A stretch of 64,000 nt of DNA from Lewinellaceae bacterium (GTDB lineage: Bacteria > Bacteroidota > Bacteroidia > Chitinophagales > Saprospiraceae). Numbering within the stretch: position 1 is the stretch's first letter; every line of letters begins with the position of its first letter. The notes under the pieces are model-generated. The model was not told the DNA's origin. It saw nothing but the letters and a program-made list of their open reading frames with translations, and did not search any database. The stretch covers positions 163,031 to 227,030 of the forward strand of contig JACJYC010000013.1 in NCBI GenBank assembly GCA_020636325.1. Reading direction: 5' to 3'. This document shows, one piece after another, positions 34,534 through 43,520 of the stretch. The position numbers and the translations under genes are program-made.

Positions 34534-35187
34534 TCAGACGATCTTTTCCCTGAGCGCTTTAAGGACGGCTTCCGTTTTGGAATTCACCTGAAGTTTTTCG
34601 TAGATATGCCGGATATGGGAGCGCACCGTATCGACGCTGATGAAGTGCTCCTCGGCGATCAGTTTGTAGGAATAGCCCTTGACCATGCTTTTGAGGATCT
34701 CCAGTTCGCGCGGCGACAGGTCGTAATCGGGCCGCGAAGAACCGGAGGGCGGTTGTTGCTGAAAAAACTGGAGTACCCGGCGGGCGATGGTGGAGGTCAT
34801 GGGGGAGCCGCCGATATGGACATCCTGAATGGCGGAGATGATCTCCGTCGGCGGCGTTCGCTTGAGCAGGTACCCCGATGCGCCGTTCCGAATGGCCTGA
34901 AAGACCTTTTCTTCGTCTTCAAATACCGTAAGCATCAGGACCTGGGTTTCGGGGCGCAGGGCTTTTACAATGGTAGCCGCATCGATTCCGGACCTGCCCG
35001 GCATGTCGATGTCCATCAGAACGACGTCGGGTTTCAATCCGGGGATCTGCATTTCCAGGTTGGTGGCGTCCGGAAAGGCGCCGGCAAATTCCAACCCCGG
35101 GGTAGCCTGCAACAAAAAGGTCATGCCTTCTCTGAGGTCGCGGTTGTCTTCATAAATGACGATCCTTATTTTCTGGTCGTTTTGCAT
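34534..35187 (-). CDS. LuxR/NarL-type response regulator
   Basis: 217 aa. The receiver domain (residues 5-125) has acidic residues E13 and D14, phospho-acceptor D59 in VVLMDIDMPG and K109 in GYLLKRTPP. The LuxR-type HTH is at about 150-212 (LSPRELEILKSMVKGYSYKL, then SVDTVRSHIRHIYEKL). It is the output of the sensor kinase encoded 87 bp upstream on the same strand. Confidence 0.95.
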   Translation of the reverse strand: MQNDQKIRIVIYEDNRDLREGMTFLLQATPGLEFAGAFPDATNLEMQIPGLKPDVVLMDIDMPGRSGIDAATIVKALRPETQVLMLTVFEDEEKVFQAIRNGASGYLLKRTPPTEIISAIQDVHIGGSPMTSTIARRVLQFFQQQPPSGSSRPDYDLSPRELEILKSMVKGYSYKLIAEEHFISVDTVRSHIRHIYEKLQVNSKTEAVLKALREKIV

Positions 35188-35274
35188 GTCGCAAAGATCG
35201 GTGAAAATCGGGGAAATGTAAATAGCATAAAGGTGTGACTTCGACTCCGCTCAGTCACCGTGGAGGGGGGGAGG

Positions 35275-38200
35275 TCAAACGCGGACGGTTACGGAGACGC
35301 TGGTCCCCTGGCCCGGTGCGGACGCGATCTCCAGTTTGCCGCCGATCTCTTCGGCGCGTTTGTGCATATTGGGGATGCCGTTGCCGCCGGCGGTATTCAG
35401 GTTGGCATTTTCAAGGTCGAAGCCTTGCCCGTTGTCGGCAATGGTCATCCGGATCCAACCTTTTGACAGAGAAAGCGACAATTCCACTTCGGTTGCCCGG
35501 GCGTATTTGGCGGCATTGTTGACAGCTTCCTTGAAGATGAGGTAAAGGTTGCGCCTGACCTCCGGCTTGAGGTATTTACCGGTAAAACCGTCAGCCACGC
35601 GGGTCCTGAATGCCACGTCGCGGGCTTCCATCATCCGGAGTCCGAATTCGGTCATCCGGGCGGCCAGGTCCTCGAGTTGATCGTTTTTCCGTTTCATGGC
35701 CCAGATGATGTCCTGCATGCTTTCCGAAAGCACGCTGGCGCTGTGGCTGATGCGCTGCAGGATGGAGCTCACCTCCGGCCGGTCGCCGCCGACCTGCCGG
35801 CCGGCAAATTCGCTGAAAAAGCGGATGCTGCTCAGGGTGCTGCCCATCTCGTCGTGCAGGTCGCGGGCGAGGTTTTCCCGGAACAGTTCCAGGTGAAGGC
35901 GTTGCTGCCGCCGGTAATACCAGACGCCGGCGAAGATCAAAGCGATCGTCATCAGGATCAGTACCTTGAAGTACCAGCGCCTGGGCATGGGCGGAATCAC
36001 CCTCACGAGGATATGGGCGCCGGTTTCGTTCCAGACGCCGTCGTTGTTGGCGGCTTTGACCCTGAAGAGGTAGTCGCCGCCGTCCAGATTGGTGTAGGTG
36101 GCGAGGTTGAGGCGGGTAGCGACCCAGTCGTCATTGAACCCCTCCAGCTTATAGGCGTATTGATTCCGTTCCGGTTGGTTGAAGTTGAGCGCGGCAAATT
36201 CGATGGTGAAGATGTCCTCGCCGGGCCGCACGATCAACAAGGTGTCCCGGGTGTTGCCTGAGCCCCGGGCCGAAAACAACCTCGACCACCAGCTTCTGTC
36301 CGCAATTTCGGGTATTCGCTCTTCATCCATCACTTTCATGGAGGTGATGGCGACCGGCGGCGGCGTTGCATTTCGCTGCAACCTGGCCGGATTAAAATAA
36401 TTGAAGGCATTTTGAAAACCGATAAAGATCTCCCCGTCGGGCAGGATATTCAAGCCGTCGGTAATGGTATTTTTGAACAACCCGTCGGCTGTACCGTAAT
36501 GCGTGATGCCCCCTGTGCGGGGATCCAGGCAATGGAGTTGATACGTGCTGTTGCACCAGACCTGGCCGAGCTGATCAATGGCGAGAAAAAAAAGTTCGTT
36601 GCTCTTCAGGCCGTTGTCGGCTCCAAACCGGCGAAGGACGCGGCAGGTGCTGTCCATCTCCAGGATGCAACTCTGGCTGTTGGCATACATGAGGCCGTTG
36701 GAAGCGATCTTGACGTCGCGCCAGTTGTCGTAGGCATGGTTTTCATATTCCACCCGGAAGATATCAGCCCGGCCTGTCCGCGGGTCGTACCGGACGGGGT
36801 ATTGGTTGGTCGCCAGCCAGATGCGTCCCTGCCGGTCAACATCCATCCCGAATATCGATATCCGCTTGTTTTCCCGGTAGGCTTCTTCCGGCAGCACGAT
36901 CTGACCGATATGATCGGTTGAAGGATCGTATTTGAATAAGCCGCCCCTGTTGGCGCCGAACCACATGTTGCCGTCAGGGGTTTCCAGGATGGACAACACG
37001 TTGCAATCCTCATCCAGCTGGTCGGCGTGCAGGTCATAGGACGTCCAGGCTCCGGTTTTGGGATTGAACGAATTGACGCCGGCCGTGCCGAGCCAGAGTA
37101 CGCCCTTTTTGTCTTGAACGGAGCAGAGTATGCCGTTGTTCTTCAACCCCGAGTTGGCTGCAAAATAGTGCTCAAATGTATTTTCCTTGCGGCGCCATTT
37201 GAACAGGCCGCTCCCCCACATGGCGATATAGATGGTGTTTCCGGTGGGATCATTGATATCCTGGATGGCGCCTGACATCAGGCTGAACTGCCCGAAATCG
37301 CGGTCGATCGGCAGGATCACCCGCTCAAACCGGAGCGCTGCCGGAGCGTAGTGCTCCAGGCCGGCTTCGGTACCCAGCCAAAGGCTCCCGTCTGAATCAT
37401 CCCTGAACAGGGTCCGGACGAGGTAATTATTGTGGGAATAAATGTCCCGTGAATTCGGCGGAAACTCGGTGTATTCACCTGTTTCCAGGTTCATCTTGAA
37501 AAAACCGTACCCCCCGCCGCCCATCCAGAAAACAGGCTCGCCTTCAGGGGTGACATCCGGGCTGATCACCGTGGTCAGCCAGTGACCGTCCGGATAATCG
37601 ATCAGGGAGTCAAGGACGGGGTCGTAGGTGGCCAGGCCCCTGAACCACGAGGCGAGCCATAGCTTTCCGGAACGATCTTCCTGCATGGATTGGAACCCAG
37701 CGCCGGCCAAAGGGTTACCCGGCGCATCAACATCGAATACCCGGAATTTTTTGGTTCGGGTGTCAAACCAGGCAACTTTCCCCTGGTTGATCATCCACAT
37801 TTTGCCGGTACGGTCCATGAAGGTGTACGGAAGTCCGGCCTCAACTGCCGGGATGGGAAAGGCCTCTGTGGCGCCTGTCGTCGGATCGAACGCGTAAACA
37901 GTGCGGTATATGTTCACCCACCCCCGACCGTCGGGGCCGAATACGACCTTTCCGGAGCGGTCGTTGGCCTCCAGCGAATCCAGGTTTTCGGGAAAGATCA
38001 GCTGTTTGACATCCAGCGTGAAAGGGTCAATCCGGCAAACCCCCTTGTCGGAAGAGGACCAGAGGCTGCCGTCGGGCGCCAGTGAGATGCCCCGGATATA
38101 ATTGTCCGGTAACCCGTCCGGTTTCTCAGGGTCGTGGAGCAAATGGCGGAAATTGATCCCGTCAAACCGGTTGATCCCATAGGCGGTACCTACCCAGAGA

Positions 38201-38352
38201 AACCCCCGCTTGTCCTTAACGATATCGGTTATGTAATCGATGGTCAGCCCCTGGTCAGTGGTATAATGTACAAAGGAACTCTGACCGGGTTGGGTCCGGG
38301 AGGCAGAGCAGCAGGCCAGCAGGCAACCCAGGAGGAAGAATGATTTGTACAA
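35275..38352 (-). CDS. Propeller-type sensor histidine kinase (Reg_prop, Y_Y_Y, HisKA_3)
   Basis: 1025 aa. A signal peptide (1-20) precedes about twelve Reg_prop repeats forming two beta-propellers (about 30-680; units like GFLWVGTAYGINRFDG), then a Y_Y_Y domain (about 700-780), a transmembrane helix (about 795-815) and a HisKA_3 domain with phospho-acceptor H833 in ARDLHDEMGS. The HATPase domain (about 930-1025) has NAAKYARATEVELSL and a GNGIPNMHKRA lid. It senses an external ligand, often a glycan in related systems, and phosphorylates the adjacent regulator. Confidence 0.93.
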   Translation of the reverse strand: MYKSFFLLGCLLACCSASRTQPGQSSFVHYTTDQGLTIDYITDIVKDKRGFLWVGTAYGINRFDGINFRHLLHDPEKPDGLPDNYIRGISLAPDGSLWSSSDKGVCRIDPFTLDVKQLIFPENLDSLEANDRSGKVVFGPDGRGWVNIYRTVYAFDPTTGATEAFPIPAVEAGLPYTFMDRTGKMWMINQGKVAWFDTRTKKFRVFDVDAPGNPLAGAGFQSMQEDRSGKLWLASWFRGLATYDPVLDSLIDYPDGHWLTTVISPDVTPEGEPVFWMGGGGYGFFKMNLETGEYTEFPPNSRDIYSHNNYLVRTLFRDDSDGSLWLGTEAGLEHYAPAALRFERVILPIDRDFGQFSLMSGAIQDINDPTGNTIYIAMWGSGLFKWRRKENTFEHYFAANSGLKNNGILCSVQDKKGVLWLGTAGVNSFNPKTGAWTSYDLHADQLDEDCNVLSILETPDGNMWFGANRGGLFKYDPSTDHIGQIVLPEEAYRENKRISIFGMDVDRQGRIWLATNQYPVRYDPRTGRADIFRVEYENHAYDNWRDVKIASNGLMYANSQSCILEMDSTCRVLRRFGADNGLKSNELFFLAIDQLGQVWCNSTYQLHCLDPRTGGITHYGTADGLFKNTITDGLNILPDGEIFIGFQNAFNYFNPARLQRNATPPPVAITSMKVMDEERIPEIADRSWWSRLFSARGSGNTRDTLLIVRPGEDIFTIEFAALNFNQPERNQYAYKLEGFNDDWVATRLNLATYTNLDGGDYLFRVKAANNDGVWNETGAHILVRVIPPMPRRWYFKVLILMTIALIFAGVWYYRRQQRLHLELFRENLARDLHDEMGSTLSSIRFFSEFAGRQVGGDRPEVSSILQRISHSASVLSESMQDIIWAMKRKNDQLEDLAARMTEFGLRMMEARDVAFRTRVADGFTGKYLKPEVRRNLYLIFKEAVNNAAKYARATEVELSLSLSKGWIRMTIADNGQGFDLENANLNTAGGNGIPNMHKRAEEIGGKLEIASAPGQGTSVSVTVRV

Positions 38353-38371
38353 GCAACGGTTTTTTCTGGTT

Positions 38372-38379
38372 CAAATTTA
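38372..38379 (-). promoter_or_regulatory. -7 box for the kinase-regulator operon
   Basis: TAAATTTG on the minus strand, 20 nt before the kinase start codon. No well-spaced TTTG is seen. Confidence 0.4.
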
Positions 38380-38402
38380 AACTTAAGGTCGAAATTTTAC
38401 TA

Positions 38403-38410
38403 TAAATTTG
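38403..38410 (+). promoter_or_regulatory. -7 box for the second ECF sigma operon
   Basis: TAAATTTG on the plus strand, divergent to an identical box at 38372-38379. It would give a leader of about 115 nt. Confidence 0.4.
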
Positions 38411-38531
38411 TTCATGTGGAGCCGGCGATCAAAAGCGGTTCATGCCTTCGGCGGCGCAAGCAGGTCCGCCTTGCCACTTTCCTGAATGATTACGACGTGA
38501 TTCACCTTCCGGCTTTTCAATTTTCAAGACG

Positions 38532-39329
38532 ATGGATACAGAACGTTTCAACGCCGCTTTCGAAAATCACCGCCCGCAATTGCGCGCTTTTCTGCTGCGC
38601 ATGACCGCAAGTACCGAAGATGCCGAGGACCTGGTACAGGATACCTATCTGAAAGCGCATGCCGGATTGTCCGGGTATAGAGGCGAATCCTCCCTCAAAA
38701 CCTGGATCTTTGCCATCGGATCCAATCTGGCCCGGGACCTGCTGCGCAACCGGAAGCGCTGGCCCGAACAGGTGACGGATATCTGTCGGGAAGCCGCTCT
38801 CAATAACCGCGAATTTCTCGGTGAGATGATGCAGATCAGGATGACCTCGCCGCAAGGCCAGTTTGAGATCCGGGAGCATATCGCCTTCTGTTTTACCTGC
38901 ATTGCCAAATCGCTGCCGCTCGAACAGCAGTTGGTCCTGTTGCTCAAAGAGGTTTGCGAATTCAAGGTGAAAGAGATTGCAGCAATCATAGACACTACCG
39001 AAGCGATGGTGAAATATTACCTGCATACCGCCCGCCGCAAAATGATCGGCATCTTCGACAACCGGTGTTCCCTGATCAATAAAAACGGTGTCTGTCACCA
39101 GTGTTCCGAGCTCAACGGCATTTTCAACCCCAAACAACAATTCCAGGAAGAGCTTGTGAAAATTGAAATGGCCCGGGATGCGGAAAATAAAGATAAGGAG
39201 ACCCTCTTTGATTTGCGGATGAATATCCTGCGGGCGATCGATCCGTTTGAATCGGACGCCGCCGAATTGCAACTCCATCACTTACAGCACAATAAGCGGG
39301 TCATAGAAGATTTCCTGGAAAAAAATTAG
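38532..39329 (+). CDS. ECF-type sigma factor with Cys-containing C-terminal extension
   Basis: 265 aa, longer than usual for an ECF factor. Region 2 is at about 10-80 (TEDAEDLVQDTYLKAHAG; LKTWIFAIGSNLARDLLRNR) and region 4 at about 120-180 (EQQLVLLLKEVCEFKVKEI; TTEAMVKYYLHTARRKM). An extension of about 85 residues follows, with a Cys trio (NRCSLINKNGVCHQC, about 177-191) that could bind a metal or sense redox state. It is first in a row of four same-strand genes. Confidence 0.88.
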   Translation: MDTERFNAAFENHRPQLRAFLLRMTASTEDAEDLVQDTYLKAHAGLSGYRGESSLKTWIFAIGSNLARDLLRNRKRWPEQVTDICREAALNNREFLGEMMQIRMTSPQGQFEIREHIAFCFTCIAKSLPLEQQLVLLLKEVCEFKVKEIAAIIDTTEAMVKYYLHTARRKMIGIFDNRCSLINKNGVCHQCSELNGIFNPKQQFQEELVKIEMARDAENKDKETLFDLRMNILRAIDPFESDAAELQLHHLQHNKRVIEDFLEKN

Positions 39330-39386
39330 CGTTTTGCCTATCGTTTTCCACCGCAGCACCGTCGAAAGGAAAAACGATTAGCACCA

Positions 39387-39881
39387 ATGGCGAAAACAAC
39401 CGCAAAACACGTTCAGGGAAGAGCCGTAACAATAAGAAAAAGCTTTAGCCGTACGACTTCCGTTGCCGTCGACATCCTGGCTGATCCCGAAGTCATCTGG
39501 GAATTGATAACCAATGCTTCCGATTTCCCCCGGTGGAATTCAACCGTGGTTTCCATGGAAGGCCGGATTGAGCCCGGACAAACGATCCGATTGAAGTCCG
39601 TTCTCGATGAAAAAAGGATTTTCAAACTCAGGATAACCAATATGGCGCCCGCAAAAGCGATGACCTGGCAGGACGGTATGGCGCCTTTTTTTAAAGGGGT
39701 GCGGCAATATTTGCTTACTCCCGTTCAGGCGGGAGCAACCCGTTTCACCATGACCGAAAAAATCGGCGGCCTCATGTTCCCGATGGCCGCCAGGCATATC
39801 CCGGATTTCAACCCGGTTTTCGAACAATTTGCAAACGACCTCAAAAAAGAGGCTGAAACCATTCAAAAGGCTAAAAATTAA
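39387..39881 (+). CDS. SRPBCC-fold (START-like/polyketide-cyclase) protein
   Basis: 164 aa. A basic N-terminal tail is followed by a START-like cavity fold: RTTSVAVDILADPEVIWELI (entry strand and helix), GRIEPGQTIRLKSVL in the middle, and the C-terminal helix FNPVFEQFANDLKKEAE. It probably binds a hydrophobic small molecule; the ligand is unknown. It follows the sigma gene by 57 bp and precedes the next gene by 4 bp, so it is likely in the sigma factor's operon. Confidence 0.82.
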   Translation: MAKTTAKHVQGRAVTIRKSFSRTTSVAVDILADPEVIWELITNASDFPRWNSTVVSMEGRIEPGQTIRLKSVLDEKRIFKLRITNMAPAKAMTWQDGMAPFFKGVRQYLLTPVQAGATRFTMTEKIGGLMFPMAARHIPDFNPVFEQFANDLKKEAETIQKAKN

Positions 39882-39885
39882 CCAC

Positions 39886-40284
39886 ATGAAAGGTACCAAA
39901 GAAAATCCCTGGAAGCTCAAAACGCCGCCCGGCACCGGCGAATATGAAATGTACAAGGACGTGAAGGACGGCCGCGAGATTATTGTCTGTACCGTAGGTA
40001 AAACGGTACTGCATTACGACGCGCGATGCCTGGCCGACCTGCACGAAATGCTCAAACAGCACGGCGACTGGGTGGAGCTCGGCAGCGCCGACGAGCAAAA
40101 GGAGGCCAAAGCCGGTACGGTAGAAGCCTGGGGCCGCTCGGCGGACAACCCTGTCGGTGGCTGGTACGGTCTCAAGAAGGGCCTTCGGGGCCGCTTCGGC
40201 ATGTATATCCCGCCGCTGATGGAAGAGCTGGGCCTGGCGGAGGTAGAGCACAACGCCAGGAATAACCGGATGCGCGCGAAGTAA
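39886..40284 (+). CDS. Uncharacterised 132-aa protein (DUF6855-like)
   Basis: Soluble, no signal. Starts MKGTKENPWKLKTPPGTGEY; later DLHEMLKQHGDWVELGSADE, VEAWGRSADNPVGGWYG and FGMYIPPLMEELGLAEVEHN. I recall a DUF6855-type family with this pattern, but function is unknown. ATG 39886, 4 nt after the SRPBCC stop, is the start; the 19 residues of upstream frame are the SRPBCC gene out of frame. Confidence 0.72.
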   Translation: MKGTKENPWKLKTPPGTGEYEMYKDVKDGREIIVCTVGKTVLHYDARCLADLHEMLKQHGDWVELGSADEQKEAKAGTVEAWGRSADNPVGGWYGLKKGLRGRFGMYIPPLMEELGLAEVEHNARNNRMRAK

Positions 40285-40344
40285 TCGGAAAAACACCGTA
40301 TATTTCGACAACCGGGCCCCGCTATTCCAACCCGGTTGCCAAAT

Positions 40345-41031
40345 ATGAAATTAAAAGCCATCATCACCGGCGCTACCGGCATGGTCGGAAAAGGCCTGCT
40401 CCTGGAATGCCTCAAAGACCCGGAGGTGGAATCCGTGCTGGTCATCAACCGGCAACCGGTCGGGATACAGCACGCAAAGCTCAGGGAGGTCATCCACAAG
40501 GACTTTTTCGACCTGTCGCCCGTCGAACAGGAACTCAAGGGATACAATACCGGCTTTTTCTGCCTGGGCGTGAGCTCCGTGGGCATGTCCGAAGCCGAAT
40601 TCCACCGGCTGACCTACGATCTGACCATTCATGTGGCGGAAACGGCGCTGCGCATGAACCCGGAAATGGCGATCTGCTACGTCTCGGGGACCGGAACAGA
40701 CAGCTCTGAAAAAGGGCGGATGATGTGGGCGCGCGTCAAGGGAAAGACGGAAAACAAGCTCCTGTCCATGCCCTTCAGGGATGCCTATATGATCCGGCTG
40801 GGCTTTCTGCAGCCGCTGGACGGGATCCGCTCCAAGGTGGGTTGGTACAGCGCCGTTTACCGGGTCACCGCATTCCTTTTTCCGCTGTTACGGCTGGTTT
40901 TTCCCCGGCAGATGCTGACGACGCGGAGCCTGGGGCAGGCGATGATCAAGGTGGTGAAGCAGGGTTGTGAGCTGAAGGTACTGGGCAACTCGGATCTGAA
41001 CGGGATTCTGAAGAGCGCCCCGGTTTCTTAA
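40345..41031 (+). CDS. NAD(P)H-binding epimerase-like short-chain protein
   Basis: 228 aa from ATG 40345 (an upstream TTG at 40336 adds three residues). The Rossmann motif is ITGATGMVGKGLLLECL. It then has FFCLGVSSVGMSEAEF, YVSGTGTDSSEKGRMMWARV (Ser plus downstream Lys in place of YxxxK) and a hydrophobic C-terminal segment (AVYRVTAFLFPLLRLVF). It resembles atypical SDRs of the NAD(P)H-binding/HTATIP2-like group; the reaction is unknown. It is fourth in the sigma-SRPBCC-DUF row. Confidence 0.82.
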   Translation: MKLKAIITGATGMVGKGLLLECLKDPEVESVLVINRQPVGIQHAKLREVIHKDFFDLSPVEQELKGYNTGFFCLGVSSVGMSEAEFHRLTYDLTIHVAETALRMNPEMAICYVSGTGTDSSEKGRMMWARVKGKTENKLLSMPFRDAYMIRLGFLQPLDGIRSKVGWYSAVYRVTAFLFPLLRLVFPRQMLTTRSLGQAMIKVVKQGCELKVLGNSDLNGILKSAPVS

Positions 41032-41058
41032 ACTTCGAAAGTTTGAGAAACCTAAGAA

Positions 41059-41574
41059 TCAAGAAACCAGCCGCTGATAAATTTCAAAATTCTCCTCATC
41101 AAAGCAGACAAAGATCACGGACTCCAGGTCGGACACCAGCCCGGATAAGCATTCCTTTACGGTCCGGACGGCAATTTCAGCAGCCGCTTCCTTTGGAAAC
41201 CGGTAAACGCCCGTACTGATATTGGGAAAGGCGATGGACCTGACGCCGTGTTCAGCCGCGAGTTGCAGCGAATTCCGATAGCAGGCTGCCAGCAATTCGG
41301 GCTCGCCGGATTGTCCGCCGCGCCAAACGGGGCCGACGGTGTGAATAACGTAGCGGGCGGGCAGCTTCCCGGCTGTGGTGATGACGGCTTCTCCGGTCGG
41401 GCAACCGCCCCGGCGCGCGGCGATCCGTTTGCATTCCTCCAGAATGCCGGGGCCGCCCTTGCGGTGGATCGCCCCGTCGACGCCCCCGCCGCCCATCAGA
41501 GAGCTGTTTGCGGCGTTGACGATGGCGTCAACGGCAATTTCGGTGATGTCGCCTTTCTGTAAGATTATTTTCAT
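41059..41574 (-). CDS. Macrodomain O-acetyl-ADP-ribose deacetylase (YmdB-type)
   Basis: 171 aa, all one macrodomain that binds ADP-ribose and removes it or its acetyl ester. Signature blocks are DAIVNAANSSLMGGGGVDGA near the N-terminus (residues 16-35), GEAVITTAGKLPARYVIHTV, and the loop FPNISTGVYRFP near residue 116. A stand-alone enzyme, possibly working on ADP-ribosylated proteins or sirtuin product. Convergent with the preceding epimerase-like gene. Confidence 0.94.
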   Translation of the reverse strand: MKIILQKGDITEIAVDAIVNAANSSLMGGGGVDGAIHRKGGPGILEECKRIAARRGGCPTGEAVITTAGKLPARYVIHTVGPVWRGGQSGEPELLAACYRNSLQLAAEHGVRSIAFPNISTGVYRFPKEAAAEIAVRTVKECLSGLVSDLESVIFVCFDEENFEIYQRLVS

Positions 41575-41613
41575 TGATATCCAAAGATTTACCAGATCCT
41601 TCTTACTTCATAC

Positions 41614-43479
41614 TTACCGCGGATAAACATTATCCGCCATGTCCACATCCGCCGTATAGGTGCTGCCCAGGCGGACTTCCTTGATCTTCCTGGGCGTGCG
41701 CACCTGGATCTCTACACTTTCACCGCCTTTCTCCCAGACGGCGACCGAGCGGTGCATTTTGGATTCCGAGCCGTCCTCGAATACGATGGTCAGGTCGACC
41801 GGTACCGGTTTGCTGCCTTTTTTGCGAATGAGGACGGACTTCATTGAGCCGTTATCGGTTACCTTTTCGATGGCCAGGTCGGGTACGCCGTCGTCAAAAA
41901 ACCAGGCTTTCCAGAACCAGTCGAGGTTGACGCCGGACCCTTCGTTCATGCTGTAGAAAAAATCGTAGGGAATGGGGTGCTTGCCGTTCCAGGTGCGGAT
42001 ATAGTGGTGGAGGCCCTTGAAAAAGACCTCGTCGCCGAGGAGGTCCTTGACGTACAAATAGCCCAGGCCCGGTTTGGGGTAGGAATTGATGAACATGGAT
42101 ACGCCGTTCTGTTCCGTGGTCAGGGTCACGATCGGCAGGTCGGCCTCCGTGCCGGCAGCGGCGTTGTATCCGCCCATGCCGTATTCGTCCACCAGCGTGG
42201 GATCGATCATCGGCGAGATCAGCCATTCCCCGATGGTGGCCCAGCCTTCATCCATCCAGCCGTACTTGGTCTCGTTGGTGCCCATATAGAACGGGAACAT
42301 GGTGTGGAAGATCTCGTGGTCGGTCAGCTCGATGCTTTCCGCCCGGTCCTCGATCGGATTGTCATTGGCCATCATGGGGTATTCCATCTGGTCCAGGCCG
42401 TCAAAGACCGTCATATGCGCATAGGGGAAGGGCCATTTGGGGAACCTGTAGCTCATCGACTCAACCGTCTTGCGGGCGTCTTGCGCAACCAGGAAATAAT
42501 CTTTGTGCGCGGGGTTGAACACGGCCTCTACCCGGGTGCGGCGGCCGGATGTTTTATCCACCACCAGGCTGGAAGATTGCCACAGGTAGTGGTCGCTGAC
42601 CCCGAAGGCGATATCCGTTACGTTACCGGCTTCAAACCGGAAAGTATTCCTCGGATTTTGGGCGGTGATGCCGCCTTGCCTGAGGTCGGTGCTGTCGATG
42701 ATGAAACGAATGGCGTCTTCCTGTTCGGCCAGGGCGAGGCGTTCGCAGTATTTGGGCGTCAGCACTTCGGCGCAATTGAGAAGGTCGCCGGTTGCCCATA
42801 CCACGAAATCCTTCGGCACGGTGACCGCCAGGTTGAAGTCGCAAAAGTCGTTGTAAAATTCCTGGGAGCCGATATAGGGATTCCGGTTCCAGCCGTCGAT
42901 ATCGTCGTAAACGGCGATCCTGGGGAAGAAATAGGCGATAAAGGCGGAGCCCTCGTCCACTTCTCCCGTCCGGATATGGGAGTTCTTATTGAGGGTATAG
43001 CTGTACGCGATCTCGAATTTCACCGATTGCCCGGGCAAAACGGGGTCGACGGGCACATCCATTTCCGTACCGCGGGTGCGAAGCCGGGAAGTTTTCTGCT
43101 CTTTTCCGGCCACAACCAGTTTCTGGATCGAAACGCCGTCACCGATGTCTTCCGGTGCGATATAGCTTGCGCGCGGCGATCCGGATTTGTACAGGTTCGG
43201 ATAAAGTTTGAAGTGGATCGAACGGAGGGTGTCGGGACTGTTGTTGGTATATTCGATCGATTCAGCGCCGGTTATCAGGCGGGTGGCGGGCTCAAACTGA
43301 ACCTGGATGTCGTACCCGGCATGGTTTTGCCAGTATTTTTCGCCGGGCGCTCCGCTCAGGCTTCGGGTCCCTTTTTCGTAAGCGGACATCAGATTGCGCG
43401 GAATGGGCAGGGTATCCTGGCTGAAAAGGCCTGAGAACAGGCAGAGGAATGCGGCAAGGAGAACGGGTGATTTTTTCAT
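41614..43479 (-). CDS. M1-family metallopeptidase 1
   Basis: 621 aa with a Sec signal peptide (1-20). The gluzincin zinc site is H388-E389-I-F-H392, with the third ligand Glu in YGWMDEGWATIGEW about 20 residues on. In place of the usual GxMEN exopeptidase loop it has DQMEYPMM. A secreted or periplasmic aminopeptidase-like enzyme; the paralog at 50394-52763 shares the architecture. Conserved end region VNLDWFWKAWFFDDGVPDL is typical of Bacteroidota M1 proteins. Confidence 0.9.
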   Translation of the reverse strand: MKKSPVLLAAFLCLFSGLFSQDTLPIPRNLMSAYEKGTRSLSGAPGEKYWQNHAGYDIQVQFEPATRLITGAESIEYTNNSPDTLRSIHFKLYPNLYKSGSPRASYIAPEDIGDGVSIQKLVVAGKEQKTSRLRTRGTEMDVPVDPVLPGQSVKFEIAYSYTLNKNSHIRTGEVDEGSAFIAYFFPRIAVYDDIDGWNRNPYIGSQEFYNDFCDFNLAVTVPKDFVVWATGDLLNCAEVLTPKYCERLALAEQEDAIRFIIDSTDLRQGGITAQNPRNTFRFEAGNVTDIAFGVSDHYLWQSSSLVVDKTSGRRTRVEAVFNPAHKDYFLVAQDARKTVESMSYRFPKWPFPYAHMTVFDGLDQMEYPMMANDNPIEDRAESIELTDHEIFHTMFPFYMGTNETKYGWMDEGWATIGEWLISPMIDPTLVDEYGMGGYNAAAGTEADLPIVTLTTEQNGVSMFINSYPKPGLGYLYVKDLLGDEVFFKGLHHYIRTWNGKHPIPYDFFYSMNEGSGVNLDWFWKAWFFDDGVPDLAIEKVTDNGSMKSVLIRKKGSKPVPVDLTIVFEDGSESKMHRSVAVWEKGGESVEIQVRTPRKIKEVRLGSTYTADVDMADNVYPR

Positions 43480-43520
43480 GTCAAAAATGGTATAAGCTTT
43501 AAACGCGCCAATTTAGTGTT

